Assembly (NCBI GenBank): GCA_026545225.1
Contig: CM048846.1
Span: forward strand, 20,830,001-20,894,000
DNA length: 64,000 nt
Reading direction: 5' to 3'
DNA from: Cornus controversa
Taxonomy: Eukaryota > Streptophyta > Magnoliopsida > Cornales > Cornaceae
Part shown: piece after piece, positions 24,333 through 37,149 of the stretch
Position numbering within the stretch: position 1 is the first letter of the stretch
Layout: each line of letters opens with the position of its first letter
Notes under the pieces: model-generated
What the model was told of the DNA's origin: nothing
What the model saw: the letters and a program-made list of their open reading frames with translations, nothing else
Database searches by the model: none
Translations under genes and position numbers: made by a program

Positions 24333-27300
24333 ATGGATTCAGGATCTGCTGACTCATCTTCTCCGCCTCCTGCTAAAGCTTCTGTTGCTGAACCTGCTGC
24401 CCCTGCTATCTCTGAGCAAGATAGTTCTTCAAGGGAGTCACCTATGTTATCTACTTCGGGCATATCATCTTGGGCCACAAGTCCTAAACTTCCACAGCCA
24501 TTAGCACCAGTACAAGAGAATCCACAGACTGGAAATGCCGGGAAGTCAACCTTTGCACGTCTTGCCAGTGGGTTTGGACTACATTTTCCGGCAAAAGATT
24601 CTGGCGCAAATGAGAATCCTGAAGGCACTTCAACTACTTCACGATCAAGTGTTATTGAATCATTTGCAAAAGGGTTGGTTGACTCATCCATGAGTGCAGT
24701 CAAGGCTGTGCAGGTTAAGGCACGCCACATTGTCTCCCAAAACAAACGACGATACCAGGTACCTTACTGCTGATGAGATTTTTAAATTTTTTATCAGTAT
24801 CCTAGTCCAATAACAAGTCCTTGAACTATTTTTCATTTAATTTCTAGCTACTTTTCTGTTTGAATAATAGTCAGTAATCGTGTGTCACAATTCTTTTGGT
24901 CTCCTTACGTATTTTAGTATAATTGGAATTTTTCTTGGGCCTCACTATCAACTTTCATCTTGTTCTTAATAGTATACATAAAAGAATTTTTATTTTAATA
25001 TTGTTCAGCTTCATTTGTTCCAAGTCGTGCAGTTTTTAAGACAGAAACTTAAAAGATTGTGTTCATATATTTATCCTGTATAAAATACATATACTTGTAA
25101 AAATATATATTTTTATATTGGCATGTCCTCGATGTTTCCTTGTCTTACATTTTACATTTTCCATATCACCATATATGATGTGTTGTGCCCATGTCCATGG
25201 CTGTATCTGTACCACCTAGGGAATAAGATTTGTATACTCTTCCATCGATGAAGAATTGCATACGAATTCGCTCATAACATTCCAACTTTAAGTGATTTAG
25301 ATAACCTCCCCCATTATTATACTTACCAGAGTAAATGTATTCCACATAACAATTCATGTTCCATTAACATTTATTGTAAAGGTCTATCTTCCATGTAATT
25401 GGCATTTGGCCCCATTTGACATGCTCATGAATGGACTTGTTGAAGCAACAGAATGTGATGCATTGAATGATGAAGATGGTGAAGAATCAAGGTGGTCTGA
25501 TGCTTCTGCTGTTTCTTATAATAATCAACTAGGCATATGCTCTCTGGTTACTGCTGTAACTATAGGAGTGGCAGTTATGGAATTAATCATTTCAGCTTTA
25601 CTGGAGTACCTATGGAGTTTTGGCTACAGAGAAATCAGTTTTACCCCTATCAGCAATTTCAAATTTGGCTAATTATTCCAGTAGATTGTTGCTGCAGTCT
25701 CACCCAGTTGCATGTAAGAGTGTGTAGTTCTGTAACTTCTGTTGGATCTTAATTATATGATGATTAGGGTGTAAAGTGTTGATGACTGTGCTTCTTCCTT
25801 GTTATGCATGCATATGATGTCTCATCAAATTAACATGTCTCCCTGAAGTCATGAACTATGCAATAAAGAAAAGAAAAGATCTTAAACAAATTATGATTAG
25901 TGTTCGTTGCAGCTATGAACTTAACTGCCGTCACAAGGGAGCCAAAACAGTTTCAGTCGTCACATCATACAGATACAAGAACTAATGTTTTCTCCATAAA
26001 CCTGAAAGAAGCTGTTGCAGCCATGCAGGAGTCTATGAGGGACATGCATAGGAAAAGCAATTCTTAAATTCGAAGAATAAGGATAACCTTTAAAAATTAC
26101 ATAACTGATCAAGTGTGACTTTCAGTCATGTTCACTCTCTGAGACAGTAAAAATTTTATCACCTTGTTTTCTCTTTATAAAAAAGAAAAAAATAACACAC
26201 AGAATTCATGAAAAATTAGAATACAACCTCATCCGAACTATTTGGAGTAAATTACATAAATGAAAACTAAGCGAAAGTATAAATAGCTGAAAAGCTGCAT
26301 ACCAAGTCACAGGTTAGCTTTGATTTGAAAAAATTAGGTAGTTTAACAAGCATTTTTAAGGTTGGAACTGCACTCCTTTAGATTGAGTTGTTATAATTTC
26401 TTCTCGAACAAATGTGCTCAATTAATGTTGTTAACTCAACATGTTTCACTATTTTATGTATTGGATAGGCTTTTCAGTCTGCAAATTCTATAGCAGCTTC
26501 ATTTTTTTGATCTTTTACAATTTCTGAGAAACTGCAATTTCATATTTTATGTTGGCATTGTAATAAGTAACTTTTTTTGATAGGTTAATCTAAAGTAACT
26601 CAATGTATTTACTCGAATGAATTTATCTTACTTTTTTTCTCAATTTCACACACACACAAACACAAAAAGGATATGTTACTGATGACATCATTATGATATT
26701 ATACCTGATTTTCAGGAAGGAGGATTTGATCTGGACATGACTTATATCACTGAGAATATAATTGCTATGGGATTCCCTGCTGGTGATATGAGCTCTGGGT
26801 TTTTTGGATATGTTGAGGTAAACAATTAATATGGTTTGTGATTGAAATTTGATTGGTCATATATGATTTATTCTTGAATTCAATTGACGGCATCCATCTC
26901 CCTCATATAATATATGTGCGTGTATATATATATTGTAATAATATTGTCTTAGCAATGTGATGCAGGGGTTCTATCGAAATCACATGGAAGAAGTGATCAA
27001 GTTTTTTGAAACTCATCATAAGGTAAAATTTGAATTTTAATTTTCATTGAAGGCTTGAACCATATGAAACTTGGTTACTAAAGGAAATCTGATTAGATTG
27101 CCCTGGAAGAGCACTGTTTGCTTTGCATTGCCATGCAACCGAAATGCAATTCGGAAATCATATGATAGTAGCATTATGTCATTAGGGAAACATTATTAAA
27201 AATCATGATTTAATTTTGTTGCCTGGCCAAAATAACATATGAAGTTTCTAATATTGATGATCTTAGAAATTCTTTATCATTTTAACTTATCCACAAAAAA

Positions 27301-30300
27301 AAAATCTTTATGGTTTTAAATGTTGTATAGTCAAGAAATGGCAAATTTCAGAACATGTGTATCATGAGGATGTTAAGATGCACGGGTTGCAATGCCCTTC
27401 CCCTACCTCAACCTCTTAAAAAAATAATAAAAAAAGTGAAAGCATTTATGAGAAGCTAGAAGTAACACCAATTGAGGAGTGGGTGATAGAAAGTTTTCTA
27501 AGACTAATTTCATCACAGCAACAATGACCCGGATGCCCCATTAAAAAGGTTATCTGATTCAAGTGAAGGCACTAGTTAAATAGGAGGAAGAAGACCTATA
27601 AGAACTTGAGGTGCTGAGTGTAGCGCCAACAAGTTTATGGGTGATATGTTCCTAGATATAACCTAATGGCAATAAATAATTCGTGTATCCCAGCCCAAGT
27701 AGTTGCTATAGTCTGTTGAATTGTTTAATTCCGAGTTAGGATTCTTTTCAAAATGAATAGAGATAACACTTGTGCTGCGGGATTTTATTCAAGTTCATAT
27801 TGTTGTTTGGTCCCGAATTTGTTCTGAGTAATGCTATCAAGAGAGCTCTCTCATGACAAAAGTCATGAGCTCTCCACATTTCACCACTGGATTGAGACAA
27901 TTGTTTGAGATCTGTAAAAAGTCAAATGAATCATTTAAAAGATCTTTCAATCCAGTGGTTAAATGTGGAGAGCTCATGACTCTTGTCATGAGGGAACTCT
28001 CTTGATAGCATTACTCATTTGTTATTGTGATGGATGACTAGTTTTATTGCTTTTGATATTTTGCAGTGTTTCACTTCTTCAGGCTGCTACATTATGCCAG
28101 CTGCCAATTATAGTGCCTTAATAGGTTGCTCTATTGTAATATTAGATCATGCCTTGTCTATCTATAGTAATTTGATATTTTCTGGTGTTAGGATCTCTTT
28201 TTACTCTGTATATATTCTATTATTTATTTGGAATCCCAGATTCTAAAATATCTTATATGCAGGGAAAGTACAAAGTGTACAATCTTTGTTCAGAGAGGTT
28301 GTATGATGCTTCATTATTTGAAGGGAAGGTGTGGTTTTTCTTCTTTATTTACCTTTTAGTATTTTCAGTGTATGCAACATTGAAAGTTGTTTCATAAATT
28401 AAATATTGTGAATTAAAGATATTTGTAGTGATGATGAATCTGAAAAACTTCAGAAATTACCAATAACAGGGCCTGTATCTGTTGTGTTGGGATAGTAAAC
28501 CTTAACTGCTTCTCAGCATTAATATGGCTGTATCCATCATTCATCAGGCTAGGTTCTGATTGTCTTGAATACTAATTCTGTTTGTCTTGCAACTTGAAAA
28601 TCGCACATTCTTTTTCTGTTTAAAGCATGAGTATTGAATTTTTTTTCTTTTCAAAAAAAATAATTTCCCGTATAATTCTATGAAAAACTTTACTTCTAAT
28701 TTTTTGGTGAGAGAATATGCTAGGTTAGACCAATTATGTCATTTTAGAAATTTCTAGAAAATGAAGATGTGATTGTGTTCTTGGAAAAGCCAAGATCCTC
28801 GTGTCAATTCTGACACATAAAGAACTTAGTTTAGTCCAGAGTCTCCAGAGTGAAGGTAAAGCAATAAGTGTTTTGTCAAGTTGGTCCTGGTTAAACTAGT
28901 AATTTAATTTACATTTTGATGAAACCAAAAAAAAGAAGAAGAGAGAAATCTTGTATTATCAATAGAGCTTCATGATTGTGCTAAACTCTTGAATTACGGA
29001 CTAATTCATTTTCCAATATACACCATATGCTCACATCTTTAAGTTGAGATGAATGGTCAACAATGAATTTATGGTGTATTTTGAGTGAAAAGATACCTGA
29101 TAATCAACACCTATTCGAACTTAAGATCCATTTTAGTAACTGTAATATTTTATTTACCTCCACTCGTAAAATTTGTGGCACATTGAATTATGCTTTTGGA
29201 TGTAGTTATTTGTCAATATGAATCATTACATATCATCCAAACAACAGAGGGAGGGAGCAAAAAGAAAATAATAGCTTGAAATTGAGCCTGCAGGTTTTGA
29301 TCCTTATCAAATTGTTGTGGAAAAGAGATTCTGCATCTTCTTCCATATTTCATGTCTGACTCATTTTCAGGTTGCATCTTTCCCGTTTGATGACCATAAT
29401 TGCCCCCCTATTCAACTCATAACATCGTTTTGTCAAAGTGCTTATTCATGGTTGAAGGATGACATTCTAAATGTGGTGGTTGTTCATTGTAAAGCTGGTA
29501 TGGCAAGGACAGGATTAATGATTTCCAGCCTCCTCCTTTTCTTAAAGGTGAGATTTAGTCATTAGCCCCACAAAGATGCTGGGGTTTTGAGTGCATGGTG
29601 ATTGTTTTTGTGACTTTGTTGTAAGTTTGTTTAGCATCTTTCTGCAGTTATTTCCAACAGCTGAAGAGTGCATCGATTATTATAACCAGAAAAGATGTGT
29701 AGATGGGAAGGCTCTAGTTCTTCCAAGCCAAATTGTCAGTCAATTACTTTCACAGGATAGTATTTTTTAATTAAATTAATTTTTTTATCACTAATTAATG
29801 TTTTGCATTTCCTAGAGGTATGTGAAATACTTTGAGCGCCTCTTAACATACTTCAATGGTGAAAATCAACCTGGACGTAGGTACTCTTCTGATGTTCTTT
29901 CTCAAAATGAGTCATTTTGATTTTCAAGAAGGTATTAAGTTAATTTTCACAGGTGCATTTTAAGGGGGTTTCGCTTCCACAAGTGCCCATACTGGATTAG
30001 GCCTTCCATTACTATTTCTCATCATAATGGTAATCGACAAGATCCTCCTATAGCTCATTCTTTTTATCCTTCAAATGTGAATGGCAACTTGGGTTGTTAC
30101 CAAAATTTTAATTGTTTTCAATTTATTATATATTCATTGGTAGGGTCATTCTCCATTTGCATGCAGCTCTTTGGGCTCCTTTTCTTTGATGTAAATGCAT
30201 TTTTCCAACAATGTTTTTGCTGTTTATTTTGTATTTGTATTTGTAATTTTGTATCTTATACATCCCTACTGTGGTTGCTTGTACAATTATCTTATACTTT

Positions 30301-33205
30301 TTCTGAACTCTTGGTTCGGAGTTTGTATGTAAATAAGTTTAACACATGAGGGTAAAATGGTTAATCTGTGCATTGAGGTAAGGAAGAAATGAGTTAGACT
30401 TCACAATCCAAGTCAATAGTCCTCTATGAAAGTCAGAAGAAGAGGTAGAAAGGCTACACATGCCTGAAATCTTAATTTCATACTGAAACCTATCTTACAG
30501 TGCAGAGAACTATACAGAACTACCCAAACTTCATCCCTAGAGATACTACCAACACCTAATTGGTCTCTCAAATACAATATTTTGAGTTCTTTATTTTTTT
30601 AGGTAAACGGGAGAAATTGTATATCGGGTGATGAAGTAGTGGACTTCATTAATAGCTTAAGCTTATAGATGGCCGTGCTCGGCTTTTTGTATCTTCTAGG
30701 GAGTGCTCCCTTCTTGAGCGCCTTTTATTGAATTGTTATTTACCAAAAAAAGATTAGGATTGCTTAGGAGCACAACATCCACTAAAATTGAATTTATTGC
30801 CTTCCCTAGTTGGAGTGAGTCCACTGATGGCTATCATAAAGCCTTTCCCCATGGACGGCTCTCCACTCTTCGATAATAAAGTCCATGGAACACTGTATGA
30901 TAGCCTTATTAACCAAAGCCCAGGAGGGAGGTGTTCTACCAAGCTCTTTCCCAAACCCCTCCATGAAGTGTTGAGGTTGACAAGATTTTTTGTTCCTTTC
31001 AACTCAAATGAACCAAAAGATTAGCAACACATCCATTTGAAAATTTTGTTTCTCAGGAGCCGAGGTACTGAATCTATAATAGAGTGGAAAATTCCAATTT
31101 CATTGTCAAGGGGTTCAACAATAGTATCCCATCTCTTTGTACAATGAAATATGGAACCAATATCACACCCAGGCAGATTTTCTAGAAGGTAAGCCCTATA
31201 TTTCTTGTTATAGTTTTGAATTATGATGATCTATTGTGTGTTGTAAAGACACAACAACAAAAATACGTTTCCTGAATGTTCTGGTTGTTTTTACAGTTAC
31301 TGTCTGTTGAGAAGTCATTTTCAAATTTGCTTCCTGGAGTCTATCCTTTTTAAGACTAGGAACCTGTAAAAAGTTAATTAGTACAATTGTTTCACTCACT
31401 AAGAGTTGAATAATGAGTTAAAGCTTTGCAAATTACTTTGTCTTCTTGTGTTGGCAAATCTTAAATGGCAATGTATATATAATATCATTTTTTCTAAGTT
31501 GTCTTATTAATGTGTGATATGTGTTTGGGAAACCTGGAGATGAGGGAGATGAGGTAATAATTTTCTTTGAATTAAGAGTTTTGATTGTTTAGAATCCTGT
31601 GTTCTAACTATCACCCGATCGTTGTGTTCATTTATTTGTTTGGATTTGGGTTCCTTCATTGAAGGTCTATACCATTAGAAAAGCTGTTCAGATATGCGAT
31701 TAATAATTTCATCATGCTTGTATCTCATATGTAATAACTTATAAGTGGATCCGTGATAAATAGATGTTTTTACTACTTTACAGGAACTCTATTCTCAACA
31801 AGAAAACATCCAAAGACTAAGGATCTAATGGTATATGTTTTTTCCAATCATTTGGTTGCATATTGAGTTGATTGCTGGATTGGTTCACCAAGATCTTTCT
31901 GCTGATACATTACTGAAGTTTCTTGTGCAAGCTTTATTAAATTAATTATATTCCATTTTTGCAGCCAGAAGACTTCTGGATTCGTGCGCCAAAGAAAGGG
32001 ATTGTGGTCTTCGCTCTACCAGGAGAGCCTGGTCTTACAGAGTTGATGGGAGATTTCAAAATCCATTTTCATGACCGCCATGGAGAATTCTACTGGTCTG
32101 CAGGCTCTTTTCTTTTGTTTCTGGTTAATCATGTGCTTAATCATAAATAACATCTCACATCATGCATATTTATAAAGACAATGCAACTCAATGAAAAGAT
32201 AAATCCATCTGTGCTTTAATCAACTTTGTCCACTAATGGATAAGCATGGCGAACAAAAGAACATTATGACAACCACTTATAAAACAAATTGTTTGATTTT
32301 CAAACATGTAGTTCTTCCTAGGAATCTGCTGCTTTCAGCTAAAAATATGTGGCTAGAATTCTGTTTTGTTCATATACAATATGTACTTGAATTGCTGTTA
32401 AATTTTGTTTTTGTTCACTTTCCGTTTCACTTTGTTCGTTTCAGTTGGTTGAATACAACAATGATGGAAAACAGGATAATTTTAGAAACCTCTGATCTTG
32501 ACGGGTTTGATGAGGTAAATAGTGCACCCTTCATCGCCCGATACTTTCTTCTTGCTGATCTTCCATTAACCTTTTGAGTTGATTTTTGTGACACTTTTCT
32601 TTTTTGGATGTGAGAGAAAGTAGTTTAATGGTAGTTCCTTTTGCCCTCTTCGCATTATGATTTTTCTTTCAATTTCCAGTTGTTGGTGCTTGCTTTTAGC
32701 TGTCATTCAGTTGGCACCATTGCTTATGGACTATGTTTTGCAGAGGAAAATTCCTTCCCCTGGCTTCCTGGTTGAGATTGTGATGATAGACTACGATGGG
32801 ACTATTCCGACAAGGAACAAAGCTGGTCAAGCCAGTTCCCAATCTGATGGAAAATCTGCCAATGCTTCGTCCCCAACTGATAGGGTTGCATGTACTCCCA
32901 ACCAAAGCGAGGTATCTAGAAACAAAGACAACGATGATGTATTCTCTGATAGCGACGGAGAAGAAACTGTCTCTCGAGCAGCTTCTGGACAATCTGGCTA
33001 CACAGCGAAGCAAATCACAACACTAACACAAGGTACTCAACAAATGTCCCTTGGGAGCAAGGACACAGCAGTGAAAACTGATGGTGGGGTGGAAAGATCT
33101 GCTTCAGAAACTAAGCTGGACTCGGGTGTGAGTGATATCAAGGCAATTGCAGCTGATGCATCTGTTTTCTCTTTTGGATGTGAAGAAGATTTTGAAAGCG
33201 AGTGA
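24333..33205 (+). CDS. PTEN2: PTEN2-type dual-specificity/lipid phosphatase, 12 exons
   Basis: Coding exons: 24333-24758, 26716-26817, 26966-27022, 28263-28328, 29371-29547, 29648-29734, 29816-29880, 29953-30029, 31784-31830, 31965-32095, 32445-32514 and 32744-33205. All borders are GT/AG and the phases agree, giving 588 residues, near the roughly 610 of Arabidopsis PTEN2A. PTEN removes the 3-phosphate from phosphoinositides; plant class-2 forms also bind phosphatidic acid. Residues 1-142 are the Ser/Pro-rich plant-specific N-terminus ending in VKARHIVSQNKRRYQ. The phosphatase domain follows (DLDMTYITENIIAMGFPAGD), with the catalytic P-loop HCKAGMARTG at residues 256-265 (nucleophile Cys257). 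The C2 domain includes PEDFWIRAPKKGIVVFALPG and CWLNTTMMENR. The acidic tail ends DASVFSFGCEEDFESE. The P-loop has M-A where animal PTEN has K-G, as in other plant class-2 forms. It is intact and probably functional. Confidence 0.95.
24759..26715 (+). other. PTEN2 intron 1
   Basis: A long intron of about 1.96 kb. A stretch at 25406-25670 has near-coding composition and an 88-codon open frame with acidic and hydrophobic parts. I do not recognise it, and other frames there are also partly open. It may be a fragment of a processed pseudogene or chance. Confidence 0.6.
27824..28016. mobile_element. Foldback MITE in PTEN2 intron 3
   Basis: Inverted arms of about 70 bp begin GAGTAATGCTATCAAGAGAG on the left (27826) and end with its near-perfect complement CTCTCTTGATAGCATTACTC on the right (28016). 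They include TCATGACAAAAGTCATGAGC and CACTGGATTGA and differ at only a few sites. The loop is about 50 bp. ATTTGTT occurs on both sides (27817-27823 and 28017-28023), giving a candidate 7-8 bp target-site duplication with a 2-bp offset on the left. It lies well inside the intron and leaves the splice sites intact. Confidence 0.85.
30600..31020. mobile_element. LINE-like 3' end and unknown repeat in PTEN2 intron 8
   Basis: 30660-30752 reads like a plant L1 LINE tail: TTTTTGTATCTTCTAGGGAG, then GAGCGCCTTTTATTGAATTG, TTATTTACC and a short A run (about 30745-30750). The next 250 bp (30760-31020) is more GC-rich and has open frames on both strands, but I do not recognise the product. Both are probably truncated mobile-element fragments. 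Confidence 0.4.
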
Positions 33206-35072
33206 AGTACCCATGAGATATACTTGATGCCTGGTAATGTACAAGAACAACCTATGTTAGACCATCTGGAACAAATGAACATGTATTATCCATTTATTCA
33301 TTATTCATTCAGTTTCTTTTTTTTCCTGAGGTGGGTGAACTTCTCAGTTTAAACAATGACACTCAAAACTTGCATATTGCGAGGGTGGAATTCTCTACCT
33401 TTTTTAGAAGAGCAGAGATTATACCATTGTAACTAGTAAATTTCGATGTCAAAACTTAGTGATCAAGTTCTAATTTTTGTTCAATTTTGCATTTTGATCA
33501 TCAGAGCTAAACGAAAAGTGTGTCCCATTTGGTAAATGTATGTTAATTTCAAGCATGTTCCCATTTCAAATGATATAACTATGAAAATTCCATTTTATAT
33601 GCATGTCGTGGATGTTGTTGGATGCGCATTAAATTAGAAGAATGCATGCTATTAAATTAGAAGAATGCATGTTCACAAAGAAAGAAAGTTTGGGCTTTAA
33701 ATGCACAAGTTTGGAAATCTGTCTAGGGAATTACGATTTATCGTAATCCCCATTACGATTTCAGACAAAAAAAGATGGGATAACTTTGAACACGGATGTG
33801 ATTTCATGTTTATCTGTTGATTAGTTTTGATGTTTCAGAGAATATTGATTGTGAATTTCTTTTATTTATTTTATTTTTTAACAGCTATCACCAATGAATA
33901 AAGAAGATGACAACATTATTCATTAAAAATACTGTTATATAAGAAGTATAAACACTTTTCTCAAGGTGCTATGCCGGTTTCAGACACATTTCTCTTACCG
34001 TATCAGATACATGACACATGTCAATTACGGCTAATGACTAAAAGTGTCCTGAACCTTAAATAATTTATTTTATTTTCTGGTTGACACATGGCTGAGACCG
34101 TGCATGGTTCGCCAGTATACCAGGGAACAATGGGATTCACATCAGAACCGACCATTTTTAAAGTTGTAACCTGTAAGGGACGCTTCCTCTTCTGTTCGGA
34201 ATGATGACGTCACCTATGTATATAGAGCCTCAAATTGTTTTTAAAATAATAATGCTTGGGGAGGAGTTGAAGCCGGCCTGCTCTATTATAAATATGATAT
34301 GATTTTTTATTTATTTTATACTTAAAAATCTATTTTTTAATTTAGTAAAAAGTATAATTACTAAAACTTTTGAATTTTGACGGCAACTTTAAATTCATAA
34401 ATAGGTCAAAACTTGTGTTAATTGGTCCTTCAAAATTCAATAAAAATCACTAAAATTTACTCAAAACTCATCATTATTGAATTATATTGTAAAAGCAATA
34501 ATAGAGTGTGTTACGTTACACCGAGATGGATCAAATATTTAATCTTTTACCTCCACGTACCCAATGCAGATAGAACTCAAAATTGGCAATCCTCTTGAGA
34601 CTCCCAATGTACCATTCATTTTGGTTGTAAATTATGTATTGTTCTCAAAATTGTTGACATTAATTTTAAAACTAAATTATGAGTTTTATGATATAATCGA
34701 TTCCATTACGTAACACTGATACTGGCCCGAGTCCATTACACCGCGTCTGTGAACCTTGGCTAAGACACCACACGAACACGATAGATCAAGACACATTTGG
34801 GATACTTTTAGAACACAACGGGATGATTTTGTAATTATTTTTCTTAAGAGATGAGATTCAATGCAATTTAAAATATATTATCGGTTAACTAGAAGAATGA
34901 TATAAAATTTTAGAAAACAAAAACAACAAACATCTAACTCTAAAGTTTTAAATTAACGATTTCTATATCTATTGTACTATTAAAAGTATATAGATTATTT
35001 TATATACATTTTTTATAATATTTTTATTTTTATTTTTTATATAAATTTTTTAAATAATTTTTTGATCAAATA

Positions 35073-35108
<36 letters not shown>

Positions 35109-36620
35109 GTTGAATAGTCTATCATTTATTGTTGTTGATCAATAATTACACTTTTGCACCTCTGGGAATTGCCCAAGAGTTGCACTCTTTGATTTTTGAA
35201 TTAAAATATTTGTTTGTTGGAATGTGATTTATATTGCATATGAGCATATTTATTATTTGCACACACCATGATTGCATATGGTGACATATTTGATTCAAGG
35301 TAAGTTTATATATATTCATTGGCTAATATTTCTATTAGTGTATCCTAAATTTTTCATATGAATTTTTATTTTTTTTACTTTGGCAAGAAACACATTCACA
35401 CGTTCACTTTTACTCTTATGAGGACTTTAATCTCTGACTTTATATTTTGGAAACTGACGAAGTACCATTAGGCTAAGCCTTTAGTTATTAATGTTATGTT
35501 AGGTACGCAAGCAGAATGGAATGGACATTCTCATCAAAAAAACTGGAATGACCATTCTTCTTCTTGACCTAAGGAATGCCCATTACATTCTCACCAAAAA
35601 TTAAAATAAAATAACTTGAGATAAAAAAATCCATTTCTCTCTTTACATTAGATCTGACCTAGGGATATTGTTTAATTCATAAGACAATAGAGCCCTCTTC
35701 TCTCTCACACCACCACCGTCGCAGCCATTTCCGCAGCCACCATCACAACCACTATCACTGCCACCTTCCAATATTGTCTTCGTCATCAACATTGCTGTCA
35801 TACACCACCGCCTCCACATCGCCGTCGTCGCCCTCAACCACAGTCCACAGCCATCACCGCCTCCTTCCACCACCATGGTCACCTTCTACCACCACCTTCC
35901 GCCATGGCCATCGCCACCACCACCGCCCCGACCCCTACCTTCCATCACCACCACACCGCCACTAGGAGGGATATTTTGGAAGAACGTTATTTTGTTAATT
36001 TAATTTATTTGTTAGTAAAAGAGAAATTTTGGAAAATTCAATTTAAAATTCATTCTATTTTAAGTTTTAAATTAGTTCAATCAAACGTTAGAAAAGTGAT
36101 TATCATTTCATTCCTATCATTTCATATTTACAACCAAATAATAGAATTCTCACCTACATTCCATTCCATTCCATTCCAAATATGAACATACATTCAACTA
36201 GTAGAACAAACAGGGAGAAGGGAATAAGTGAGTTCCAGGGAAAGTGAGTATCATGCCTGTGTTGTGTGGAATGTCTATTCTTTTCCAAATATGAATTTAA
36301 ACTTAAAAAGAGAAATTAAATATAGGGACAGTTTTAGAATGATAAGTAAATTTTTCATGTTGAAAAAGCGAGCAAAAAAGAAAGTACCTAGCTATAAAAT
36401 CAGGAATCTACTCAGAAAGAAAGAGAATAAATAAATATAGAGAGAGATTATATAAATTACCTCCTCAATCATTCATTCATGGTCTTTCCCTTAAAGTGTA
36501 CACTGTTGCCTCTTAATCAACTGTGGGTAAAACTACACTATCCACAAATGAAACCACCATATCTAATAACCTATCTTCTCTTCCATTGTTCCAACTTCCC
36601 TATACTTGTTCTCTTTAGGA
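33206..36620. other. Intergenic with repeats
   Basis: I see no gene. 33206-33300 is the likely PTEN2 3' UTR. Scattered GTGTCC/GACACATG motifs occur at 33980-34030 and 34720-34800, and a (TA)n run at 35073-35097. A probable element at 35505-36190 starts with GAATGGAATGGACATTC and ends with CATTCCATTCCATTCCATTC. Its centre (35700-35965) is a CCACCAC/CCGTCG triplet-rich block, so the ORFs there are low-complexity artefacts. Confidence 0.6.
35505..36180. repeat. Element with inverted GGAATGG ends and CCACC-rich core
   Basis: The left end GAATGGAATGG and the right end CCATTCCATTCCATTCC are inverted. The core at 35700-35965 is strongly CCN-triplet biased and unlike the flanks. It is probably a non-autonomous DNA element. 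Target-site duplication not resolved. Confidence 0.4.
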
Positions 36621-36639
36621 TTATAGACACCTATCTTTT

Positions 36640-37149
36640 TTTCCATCAATCACCATTACAAGTTCACCTTTCTCAGTAACACACACTAGACGACGACGAT
36701 CAATCACCATTACAAATTCATCTTTCTCAGTAACACACAATAGACGAAGACGTGGAACGCTGATTAACCCGGTCCAGGAATCCATGTCACCATCTTCCTT
36801 AATCACCCATACATAAACCTCTTCTCCACGAGAGTAATATAAAATATAAACCAAGGCATCCTTCGACCACCATCAAAGAGGATAAATCAATCCTTCTACA
36901 AATTGGTGGTGACCGTGGCACCTCCTTGAACTCTTCATTCACGGGAATCCCAGATAGTACATTAATGTATAACACTCCCTTCACATTAACACTATGCACA
37001 CTATGCCGATAAGGGAATTTTCTAGCCTCTGTCCAAGATTTACCCTTAAAAGAGAAAACCACATAAAGAGGTTCGTCATGATCATCACAAGCTCTAGTGA
37101 TCAGAACTACTTCTGAAAAATATTTCAAGACGTAAATCGGCTGATGCAC
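36640..37149 (-). pseudogene. F-box-associated (FBA) domain pseudogene fragment
   Basis: The minus-strand frame from 37149 to about 36800 encodes VLITRACDDHDEPLYVVFSF, SWTEARKFPYR, VNVKGVLYIN and IDLSSLMVVEGCLGLY. A second frame then continues as EEVYVWVIKEDGDMDSWTGL. This order (predicted strand, 'GVLYW-like' strand, 'DVWVMKEYG-SWTKL' motif) is the F-box-associated interaction domain of plant F-box proteins. A frameshift lies near 36840. There is no F-box upstream, and a 60-bp internal duplication disrupts the end. I infer a dead, truncated copy of a large plant F-box family; it no longer encodes an SCF adaptor. Confidence 0.7.
36641..36757. repeat. 60-bp tandem duplication in the FBA pseudogene
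   Basis: AATCACCATTACAAGTTCACC and its near-copy AATCACCATTACAAATTCATC, each followed by TTTCTCAGTAACACACA, recur about 60 bases apart. On the minus strand both encode a VTEKxExVMVID motif. Confidence 0.85.

Noticed and set aside
24290..24745. 151-codon minus-strand ORF opposite PTEN2 exon 1
   Set aside because: It is a shadow of the plus-strand exon, which continues in phase through the conserved PTEN2 domains.
35643..35965. His/Pro/Ser- and Gly/Cys-rich ORFs on both strands
   Set aside because: They arise from a CCACCAC triplet-rich tract; both strands are open for compositional reasons.
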